NCBI RefSeq assembly: GCF_008830365.1
Contig: NZ_WBKI01000008.1
Location: 62,001 to 126,000 of the forward strand
From: Serratia proteamaculans
GTDB taxonomy: Bacteria > Pseudomonadota > Gammaproteobacteria > Enterobacterales > Enterobacteriaceae
DNA: 64,000 bases
Direction of reading: 5' to 3'
Shown: piece after piece, positions 57,691 to 64,000 of the stretch
Numbering within the stretch: position 1 is the stretch's first letter
Layout of the letters: each line of letters begins with the position of its first letter
Made by a program: the position numbers and the translations under genes
The notes under the pieces: generated by a model
The model's database searches: none
The model's input: the letters and a program-made list of their open reading frames with translations, nothing else
What the model was told of the DNA's origin: nothing

Positions 57691-58852
57691 AGCGATCGTG
57701 CCGGCAATGGTGGAGAAAAGACCCATAGTGAAACTAAAATCCATCAATTTGCAGGTGTTTGTGATGTTGGCGGCGATAGTCGTCATTATGCTGTTCTTTA
57801 CCTTTACCACCGAGGGGGCTTATCTCAGCGCGCGTAATATTTCCAACCTGCTGCGCCAGACGGCGATCACCGGCATTCTGGCGGTCGGTATGGTGTTCGT
57901 GATTGTGTCGGCAGAAATCGATCTATCGGTCGGTTCAATGATGGGGTTGTTAGGTGGGGCGGCGGCGATTTTCGACGTTTGGCTTGGCTGGCCATTGCCG
58001 CTGACCATCGTGGTGACGCTGCTGGCCGGTCTGCTTTTAGGGGCCTGGAACGGTTGGTGGGTGGCTTATCGCAAGGTTCCGTCGTTTATCGTTACCCTGG
58101 CGGGGATGTTGGCCTTTCGCGGCATCCTGATCGGCATTACCAATGGCACTACCGTGGCACCGACCAGCGGCGCGATGTCGCAAATTGGCCAGAGCTATTT
58201 GCCGAACGGTCTGGGTTTTGGCATCGGTGCGGTTGGGCTGATGCTGTTTGTTGCCTGGCAGTGGCGGCGGCGCAGTCGGCGTGCCCAGCTCGGTTTGCCC
58301 GTGGCCACACCGACCGGTGATGTCACCCGGCAAAGTATTTTGGCACTGCTGGTACTCGGTGCCATCTATTTACTCAACGATTACCGTGGGGTGCCGACGC
58401 CGGTGCTGATCCTCACCGCGCTGATGCTGGCGGGGATATTTATGGCCACCCGTACCGCCTTCGGCCGTCGGATCTACGCCATCGGCGGTAATATTGACGC
58501 TGCGCGGCTGTCGGGTGTCAACGTCGAACGCACCAAGCTGGCGGTGTTTGCCATCAACGGCCTGATGGTGGCGATTGCCGGTCTGATCCTCAGTTCACGT
58601 CTGGGGGCCGGGTCACCTTCGGCGGGCAATATTGCTGAGCTGGACGCCATCGCCGCCTGTGTGATTGGCGGCACCAGCCTGGCCGGCGGCATCGGCAGCG
58701 TGGCCGGCGCGGTGATGGGCGCGTTCATCATGGCATCGCTGGATAACGGCATGAGCATGCTGGACGTGCCGACCTTCTGGCAGTACATCGTTAAGGGCGC
58801 CATTTTGCTGCTGGCGGTATGGATGGACTCCGCCACCAAGCGGCGGGCATAA
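57668..58852 (+). CDS. xylH: Xylose ABC transporter permease
   Basis: XylH (394 residues) is the permease of the xylose transporter, with about ten hydrophobic helices. It aligns with E. coli XylH. The ATG at 57668 has GAGGAG 8 bases upstream, inside the end of xylG, so it is preferred over a start three codons earlier. The typical BPD_transp_2 motif lies near [21 protein letters not shown]. Confidence 0.95.
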   Translation: MSKNTQSEAIVPAMVEKRPIVKLKSINLQVFVMLAAIVVIMLFFTFTTEGAYLSARNISNLLRQTAITGILAVGMVFVIVSAEIDLSVGSMMGLLGGAAAIFDVWLGWPLPLTIVVTLLAGLLLGAWNGWWVAYRKVPSFIVTLAGMLAFRGILIGITNGTTVAPTSGAMSQIGQSYLPNGLGFGIGAVGLMLFVAWQWRRRSRRAQLGLPVATPTGDVTRQSILALLVLGAIYLLNDYRGVPTPVLILTALMLAGIFMATRTAFGRRIYAIGGNIDAARLSGVNVERTKLAVFAINGLMVAIAGLILSSRLGAGSPSAGNIAELDAIAACVIGGTSLAGGIGSVAGAVMGAFIMASLDNGMSMLDVPTFWQYIVKGAILLLAVWMDSATKRRA

Positions 58853-58890
58853 GAATAGCGTCTGAGCTCACAGTTATGAGGTGATGCCTG

Positions 58891-58928
58891 CTGCTCTCCC
58901 GGATGGGTTGTGCTATGCCAGAGAGCAG
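58891..58928 (+). other. Stem-loop between xylH and xylR
   Basis: CTGCTCTC (58891-58898) and GAGAGCAG (58921-58928) can pair around a 22-base loop just before the xylR start. There is no T-tract. It may reduce xylR expression relative to the transporter genes. Confidence 0.45.
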
Positions 58929-58948
58929 TTCATTTATCGGGGATGCCC

Positions 58949-60127
58949 ATGTTCGAGAAGCGCTTTCGCATTACCTTGCTGTTCAATGCCAATAAAGTGT
59001 ACGACCGCCAGGTGGTAGAAGGCGTCGGCGAGTATTTACAGGCTTCACAATGTGACTGGGACATCTTTATCGAAGAGGATTTTCGCTGCCGTATCGACAA
59101 CATCAAGGACTGGCTGGGCGATGGGGTGATCGCCGATTTCGACGACGGTGAAATCGAACGGTTACTGCATAACGTCAGGGTGCCGATCGTCGGGGTGGGT
59201 GGCTCTTATCATCGCGATGAGGACTACCCACCGGTGCACTACATTGCCACCGACAATCAGGCGCTGGTGGAGGCGGCATTTACTCATCTGAAAGAAAAAG
59301 GCATTAACCGTTTTGCCTTCTACGGTTTGCCCAGCGAAGGCGGTAAACGCTGGGCGCAGGAACGTGAGCATGCCTTCCGTCAGCGGGTGGCGCTGGAGCA
59401 GTATCAGGGCGTGGTGTATCAGGGTATGGCGACCGCGCCGGAGAACTGGCAATACGCGCAGAACCGGCTGGCAGACTGGGTGCAGACCCTGCCGCAGCAG
59501 ACCGGCATTATCGCGGTGACCGATGCGCGGGCACGGCATTTGCTGCAGGTGTGTGAACATCTGGATATTGCGGTGCCGGAAAAGCTGTGCGTGATCGGCA
59601 TCGACAATGAAGAGCTGACGCGCTACCTGTCTCGGGTGGCGCTGTCTTCGGTGGCGCAGGGAACCCGGCAGATGGGGTATCGCGCCGCCAAATTGCTGCA
59701 CCAATTGCTCGATCGCCGCGAACTGCCATTGCAGCGCATTTTGGTGCCGCCGGTGAAGGTGATTGAACGTCGCTCTACCGATTTCCGCTCGCTGCGCGAC
59801 CCGGCGGTGATCCAGGCGATGCATTACATTCGTCATCACGCCTGCAAGGGCATCAAGGTCGAGCAGGTACTGGACGCGATCGGCATGTCGCGCTCCAATC
59901 TGGAAAAACGCTTCAGGGATGAAACCGGCGAAACTATCCACCATGTGATCCATCAGGAAAAGTTGGATCGCGCCCGTAACCTGCTGACGGCTACCTCACT
60001 GACCATCAATGAGATCTCACAGATGTGTGGCTACCCGTCGCTTCAGTATTTTTATTCGGTGTTCAAGAAAGGCTATGACATGACGCCCAAAGACTATCGC
60101 CAGCGTTATGGCGAGGTTGGGTATTAG
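58949..60127 (+). CDS. xylR: Xylose operon activator XylR
   Basis: XylR (392 residues) activates xylAB and xylFGH when bound to xylose. It has a LacI-like periplasmic-binding-protein domain (about 1-280, start RITLLFNANKVYDRQVVEGVGEYL in family form) and an AraC helix-turn-helix domain at the C-terminus (VEQVLDAIGMSRSNLEKRF, INEISQMCGYPSLQYFYSVFKK). It aligns end to end with E. coli XylR. The ATG at 58949 is the homologous start; another in-frame ATG lies two codons before. Confidence 0.96.
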   Translation: MFEKRFRITLLFNANKVYDRQVVEGVGEYLQASQCDWDIFIEEDFRCRIDNIKDWLGDGVIADFDDGEIERLLHNVRVPIVGVGGSYHRDEDYPPVHYIATDNQALVEAAFTHLKEKGINRFAFYGLPSEGGKRWAQEREHAFRQRVALEQYQGVVYQGMATAPENWQYAQNRLADWVQTLPQQTGIIAVTDARARHLLQVCEHLDIAVPEKLCVIGIDNEELTRYLSRVALSSVAQGTRQMGYRAAKLLHQLLDRRELPLQRILVPPVKVIERRSTDFRSLRDPAVIQAMHYIRHHACKGIKVEQVLDAIGMSRSNLEKRFRDETGETIHHVIHQEKLDRARNLLTATSLTINEISQMCGYPSLQYFYSVFKKGYDMTPKDYRQRYGEVGY

Positions 60128-60133
60128 GGCGGG

Positions 60134-60152
60134 TGTAGCCGTTATGGCTACA
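60134..60152 (+). terminator. Possible terminator after xylR
   Basis: TGTAGCC (60134-60140) and GGCTACA (60146-60152) pair around GTTAT. A second small stem (TGTAG/CTACA, 60155-60173) follows. No strong T-tract. Confidence 0.4.
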
Positions 60153-60180
60153 CATGTAGTTAATCAAGCTACAGGTTTCC

Positions 60181-61035
60181 TCACATCAGCCCACAAAACG
60201 CCTTTAGCCGTTCGGCCAGCGCCGGGGTAGCGGCGGGGGCACCATCGCGGTAATACAGCGCCAGTTCAATGTTGTCGATCGGCGGTAATCCTTCGGCGAT
60301 GCCCAGTACCCGGTGGCTGGGCAAACGGCAGCCGGCTGGCAACAGGGTGACACCCAGCCCAGCGGCGGACGCGGCGGTAAGAGCGGCCAGACTGGCGCTG
60401 CTGTAACCGATGCGCCAGCGTTTGTCGAGGTTATCCAGCGCCTGACACAGGGAGTCGCGGTATAACCCATTGAGTGGGAACACAGCCAGCGGCACCGGCG
60501 ATTGTTCAATAGCCGGGAAGGCCAGACTGTCCAGCCACAGCAGTGGCTCCGGCCTGGCGGCACGCGGTGGCTGGCTGCGACGTTGCTTAACCAAGATCAG
60601 ATCCAGTTCTTCGCGGGCGTAGGCGCTGTGCAGATCGGCACTCAGGCCGCTGGTGACATCCAACCGCAGATGCGGGTTTGCGCGGCTGAACTCTGCCAGC
60701 AGTTCGGTGGTGGGTGCGGCGAAATCCTCCGGCATCCCCAGCCGCAGTACACCGTCACGCCAGATGCCGGTCAAGGCATCGTGCGCCTCTTCATTCAGCG
60801 CGATGATGCGCCGCGCATAGCTCAACAGCTTGACGCCTTCCTCGGTCAGCAACACCTGATGGGAAGACCGTTCAAACAGCGGTTTGCCCAGCATCTCCTC
60901 CAACCGGCGTACCTGTTGGCTGACGGTAGATTGTGACAGAAACACCCGTTCTGCGGCGCGGGTGAAGCTGTTGCTGTCACACACCGCGACGAAGCTGAGC
61001 AGTAACTGCGGATTGAACATCGGATAACGATTCAT
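60181..61035 (-). CDS. LysR-family regulator
   Basis: A 284-residue LysR-type regulator: N-terminal winged helix (LLLSFVAVCDSNSFTRAAERVFLSQSTVSQQVRRLEEML in family form) and a substrate-binding C-terminal domain. It is divergent from a CynX/NimT-type carrier 126 bases away, which is the usual pairing for LysR proteins and their targets. An ATG six codons downstream (61020) is a possible alternative start. The effector is not known. Confidence 0.88.
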   Translation of the reverse strand: MNRYPMFNPQLLLSFVAVCDSNSFTRAAERVFLSQSTVSQQVRRLEEMLGKPLFERSSHQVLLTEEGVKLLSYARRIIALNEEAHDALTGIWRDGVLRLGMPEDFAAPTTELLAEFSRANPHLRLDVTSGLSADLHSAYAREELDLILVKQRRSQPPRAARPEPLLWLDSLAFPAIEQSPVPLAVFPLNGLYRDSLCQALDNLDKRWRIGYSSASLAALTAASAAGLGVTLLPAGCRLPSHRVLGIAEGLPPIDNIELALYYRDGAPAATPALAERLKAFCGLM

Positions 61036-61161
61036 TTTCCCACTGTTGGCTATTTTATTATTTAATTTCCCAATACTAGCGGGGATGCCTAGAGTAAGGC
61101 AACGCTGCGGCAGCCACTCTGTGACTCCGCACTCTTCATCCCGGAAGTTCAGGAATAGACC

Positions 61162-62361
61162 GTGTTAAATCATTTTGTTGTTCCCTCCTTGTTACGCCGC
61201 TGGTTCAACCCCCTGCTGTGGGCGCTGGTGCTGATTGGCCTGAATATGCGGCCGTTGCTGACCTCGATCGGCCCGTTGTTACCGACGCTGCGGCAAGCTA
61301 CCGGACTGAGTTTTGGCGGCGCAGCCCTGCTGACTACCTTGCCGGTACTGATGATGGGGTTGATGGCGCTGGCGGGTGGGGCGATCAACCGACTGTTCAG
61401 CGAACGCGCCGGCGTGGTGTTGAGCCTGCTGGCGATTGGTGTGGGTGCCGCCTGGCGTGAGCTGGCACCGGACAGCACGCAATTAATGCTGAGTGCGGTA
61501 CTGGGTGGGCTGGGGATTGGGGTGATCCAGGCGGTGATGCCCGGCATTATCAAACATCACTTTCTCAAGCAGATGGCGCTGGTGGCCGGGCTGTGGTCGG
61601 CGGCACTGATGGGCGGTGGCGGCCTGGGGGCGGCGATTACCCCCTGGCTGATGAGTGTCGGCCATGACTGGCATAGTGCGTTGGCCTGGTGGGCGGTACC
61701 GGCGCTGGTGGCATTAATCGTCTGGTGGCCGGTCAGCCGTGGTTTGGCGCGCCTGACGCCGACGGGGACCTCCAGTGGGCCGAGCCTGTGGTTCAGCCGT
61801 CGTGCCTGGCTGCTCGGCGCTTATTTTGGTTTGATCAACGGTGGCTACACCAGCCTGATCGCCTGGCTGCCACCCTATTATATGCAGCTCGGCTGGCAGC
61901 CGCAGGCCAGCGGATCGCTGTTGGCGTTGATGACCTTCGGTCAGGTGGTGGGGGCACTGCTGTTGCCGGCGTTGGCTCGTTCGGCAGATCGTCGCCCGCT
62001 GTTATTGCTGGCACTTGCCATGCAGTTGGTTGGTTTCATTGGCCTGATTTATCTGCCGCAGACGCTACCCTGGCTGTGGGTGTTGCTCTCGGGCCTGGGG
62101 CTGGGTGGTGCCTTCCCGTTGTGCCTGGTGCTGGCGCTCGATCATATCCCACACCCGGCGGCTGCAGGGCGGCTGGTGGCTTTTATGCAGGGTATCGGTT
62201 TCCTGCTGGCGGGTACCACGCCGTACATTTCCGGTCTGCTGCGTGATTACAGCGGCAGTTTTGTACTGGATTGGCAAATCCATGCGCTGCTGGTGGTGGT
62301 GCTGATCGCCATCACCTGGTGCTTCCATCCGCACAGCTACCGGCGGGCGTTCGCCGAATAA
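61162..62361 (+). CDS. MFS carrier of the CynX/NimT type
   Basis: A 399-residue inner-membrane protein with twelve hydrophobic helices and the cyanate-porter family motifs (LNMRPLLTSIGPLLPTLR near the start, PGIIKHHF in the middle, GGAFPLCLVLALD near helix 10). Relatives are CynX and the 2-nitroimidazole transporter NimT (YeaN). The substrate is not known. The start is GTG at 61162 after CAGGAA. It is divergent from a LysR gene. Confidence 0.85.
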   Translation: MLNHFVVPSLLRRWFNPLLWALVLIGLNMRPLLTSIGPLLPTLRQATGLSFGGAALLTTLPVLMMGLMALAGGAINRLFSERAGVVLSLLAIGVGAAWRELAPDSTQLMLSAVLGGLGIGVIQAVMPGIIKHHFLKQMALVAGLWSAALMGGGGLGAAITPWLMSVGHDWHSALAWWAVPALVALIVWWPVSRGLARLTPTGTSSGPSLWFSRRAWLLGAYFGLINGGYTSLIAWLPPYYMQLGWQPQASGSLLALMTFGQVVGALLLPALARSADRRPLLLLALAMQLVGFIGLIYLPQTLPWLWVLLSGLGLGGAFPLCLVLALDHIPHPAAAGRLVAFMQGIGFLLAGTTPYISGLLRDYSGSFVLDWQIHALLVVVLIAITWCFHPHSYRRAFAE

Positions 62362-62437
62362 TATTACTGTCATTGCGGTTCCCTATAGTGACGTTGCTTT
62401 TACTTCTGGGTGATAACAACAAAAAGGGAACCAAGAC

Positions 62438-63784
62438 ATGCACATAACCAAAACCCGCCTGGCACTGTTGGCCGGCTGTATGGCGCTGAGCACTAACCTG
62501 TGGGCGCAAGCCCAACCGGTGCCGGCAACCCTGGCCGGGCACGCGTTACTGGCGGTGAAATCCAACGTTGCCGCACCGCAGGATGCCCCCGCCGATTTAC
62601 AACAAAGCGGTAAATACACCAGCGGCAAACGCGTGACCGAACTGGGCAGCGTGGCGGGTAAATCCGCCGATCGCATGACCGGTATTGGCCTGCCGATCAG
62701 CGGCCAGCCGCTGCAGGGCCATTCCGGCATCAAACATATGCCCGACGGTACCTACTGGGTGCTGACCGACAATGGTTTTGGCAGCAAGGCCAATTCGCCG
62801 GACGCCATGCTGTACCTCAATCACTACAAAATCGACTTTGACAACGGCACGGTGACGCCGCTGAAAACGGTATTTCTGCACGATCCGGACAAAAATGTCC
62901 CCTTCCATATCATCAATGAGAGCACCGATAAACGTTACCTGACCGGCAGCGACTTTGACCCGGAAAGCTTCCAGTTTGCCGATAATGCCCTGTGGATTGG
63001 CGATGAGTTCGGCCCCTACCTGATTAAGGCCGACCTGAACGGTAAGGTATTGGCGGTGTTCGATACCAAGGTCGACGGCAAGGTGGTGAAGTCGCCGGAT
63101 AACCCGACGCTGACTCTGCCGGGCGCACCGGACGGCAAACAGAACTTCCAGGTGGCACGTTCCAAGGGTTTTGAGGGCATGGCGGCATCACCGGACGGCA
63201 GCAAACTGTACCCGTTGCTGGAAGGTGCGCTGTGGGACGGTGAAAAATTCGAGAACATCGATGGCAAACGCTACCTGCGGGTGCTGGAATTTGACGTGAA
63301 ACAACAGGCCTGGACCGGGCGCAGTTGGCAATACGTGTTGGAAGACAACCAGAACGCCATCGGCGATTTTAATATGATCGACGCAACTCATGGCCTGGTG
63401 ATCGAGCGCGATAATAACGAAGGCACGGCGGACCAAGCCTGCGCTGCGGGTGCCCCCACAGACAACTGCTTCAGTCAGGTGGCGAAGTTTAAACGGGTAT
63501 ATAAAATTGCCTTTTCTGACGATAACGTCGGTAAACCGGTCGATAAATTGGCCTATATTGACCTGATGAATATTCAGGATCCGAACAAATTGGCGCACAA
63601 ACCGCTGAACAACGGCGTGCTGACCTTTCCGTTCTTCACCATTGAAAATGTGGATGTGGTGGACGGTAGCCATATCATCGTCGGCAACGATAATAACTTC
63701 CCGTTCTCCTCCAGCCGTCAGCCGAACGTGGCGGATGACAACGAGTTTATCCTGCTGGACGTGAAGGATTTGCTGAAGCCTTAA
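62438..63784 (+). CDS. Phytase-like (esterase-like) periplasmic protein
   Basis: A 448-residue exported protein. The N-terminus is a Sec signal peptide ([17 protein letters not shown]). The rest belongs to the esterase-like activity of phytase family (PF13449-type), a predicted beta-propeller: [77 protein letters not shown] in order. Family members act as phosphatases or esterases on uncertain substrates. The ATG at 62438 follows AAAGGGAA. Confidence 0.85.
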   Translation: MHITKTRLALLAGCMALSTNLWAQAQPVPATLAGHALLAVKSNVAAPQDAPADLQQSGKYTSGKRVTELGSVAGKSADRMTGIGLPISGQPLQGHSGIKHMPDGTYWVLTDNGFGSKANSPDAMLYLNHYKIDFDNGTVTPLKTVFLHDPDKNVPFHIINESTDKRYLTGSDFDPESFQFADNALWIGDEFGPYLIKADLNGKVLAVFDTKVDGKVVKSPDNPTLTLPGAPDGKQNFQVARSKGFEGMAASPDGSKLYPLLEGALWDGEKFENIDGKRYLRVLEFDVKQQAWTGRSWQYVLEDNQNAIGDFNMIDATHGLVIERDNNEGTADQACAAGAPTDNCFSQVAKFKRVYKIAFSDDNVGKPVDKLAYIDLMNIQDPNKLAHKPLNNGVLTFPFFTIENVDVVDGSHIIVGNDNNFPFSSSRQPNVADDNEFILLDVKDLLKP

Positions 63785-63791
63785 CCCTGCC

Positions 63792-63816
63792 AGCCTCCGG
63801 TGCATTGCCGGGGGCT
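63792..63816 (+). terminator. Terminator after the phytase-like gene
   Basis: AGCCTCCGG (63792-63800) and CCGGGGGCT (63808-63816) pair with one G-T pair around a 7-base loop. It lies just past the stop codon. Confidence 0.6.
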
Positions 63817-63831
63817 AGTGCTATTTCCCTC

Positions 63832-63860
63832 TTAGCGCTAAGGGTAAACTGCGCTATAAT
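63832..63860 (+). promoter_or_regulatory. Promoter of selC
   Basis: A consensus TATAAT (63855-63860) lies 26 bases before the tRNA, with TTAGCG (63832-63837) 17 bases upstream of it as a weak -35. Confidence 0.65.
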
Positions 63861-63885
63861 CAGCCGCTTGCTTCCTATTCCCGAA

Positions 63886-63980
63886 GGAAGATCCTCGTCC
63901 CCGGTGGGGCGGCCGGACTTCAAATCCGGTTGGGGCCGCCAGCGGTCCTGGGCAGGTTCGACTCCTGTGATCTTCCGCCA
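63886..63980 (+). tRNA. selC: Selenocysteine tRNA, anticodon TCA
   Basis: The 95-base sequence matches E. coli selC with a few changes. It has the 8-bp acceptor stem GGAAGATC/GATCTTCC special to tRNA-Sec, an anticodon stem CCGGA/TCCGG with TCA at 63920-63922, a long variable arm, the T-loop GGTTCGACTCC and an encoded CCA. It decodes the UGA of fdoG, with SelA and SelB from the same window. selC is a known integration site for islands in other enterobacteria; only 20 bases downstream are visible. Confidence 0.98.
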
Positions 63981-64000
63981 ATGCTTGTCCTGATAGCTCC

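Overview
This window comes from a Serratia-type enterobacterium, most likely of the S. liquefaciens/proteamaculans/plymuthica group. The protein sequences are close to E. coli K-12 homologues throughout. Most genes belong to the part of the enterobacterial chromosome that holds ibpB-yidE, malS-avtA, tag-yiaC-yiaD-ghrB, glyQS-yiaF, mtlADR-yibL, the fdo operon, selAB, wecH and the xyl regulon in E. coli, but rearranged and with extra metabolic genes. A GDSL esterase autotransporter beside a luxR/luxI pair matches the estA-swr arrangement known from S. liquefaciens. I see no phage genes, insertion sequences or CRISPR arrays.

Layout. 1-5.6 kb: end of ibpB, the transporter yidE, then malS and avtA on the minus strand. 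5.8-11.2 kb: a 2-ketogluconate operon read leftward (LacI-type regulator, kguE, kguK, kguT, ghrB/kguD). 11.3-13.3 kb: yiaD, yiaC, tag, with a tiny SD-led reading frame and a lone plus-strand terminator between yiaD and yiaC. 13.4-17.7 kb: esterase autotransporter, an AT-rich gap with a heptamer tandem repeat, then convergent overlapping luxR and luxI. 18-24 kb: an MFS carrier, glyQS, yiaF. 24-30.6 kb: mtlADR behind several CRP sites, then a LysE exporter and divergent MocR regulator, then yibL. 30.6-35 kb: methyltransferase, yiiM, a chemoreceptor with a sigma-28 promoter, sodA with a Fur box. 35-46.3 kb: fdhD, fdoGHI-fdhE, a DcrB-like lipoprotein, yibF, selA-selB. 46.4-52 kb: mdfA, wecH, a GlxA-type regulator with an isochorismatase-fold hydrolase and a Tat-exported amidohydrolase. 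52-60 kb: xylBA and divergent xylFGHR. 60-64 kb: LysR regulator, CynX/NimT-type carrier, a phytase-like periplasmic protein, and selC at the right edge.

How the genes fit together. The fdo selenoprotein, its chaperones FdhD/FdhE, and SelA, SelB and tRNA-Sec all lie within 28 kb, so the selenocysteine decoding machinery is nearly complete here (selD is not in the window). Three sugar systems (2-ketogluconate, mannitol, xylose) each carry uptake, catabolism and a dedicated regulator. The quorum-sensing pair sits next to a cell-surface esterase.

The points most worth a second look are the ATA codon at the tag/yiaC overlap, the SD-led six-codon frame with its own terminator, the minus-strand terminator upstream of luxR that suggests luxI antisense read-through or a small RNA, the strong upstream start of avtA, and a 40-bp near-perfect palindrome inside the kgu operon.
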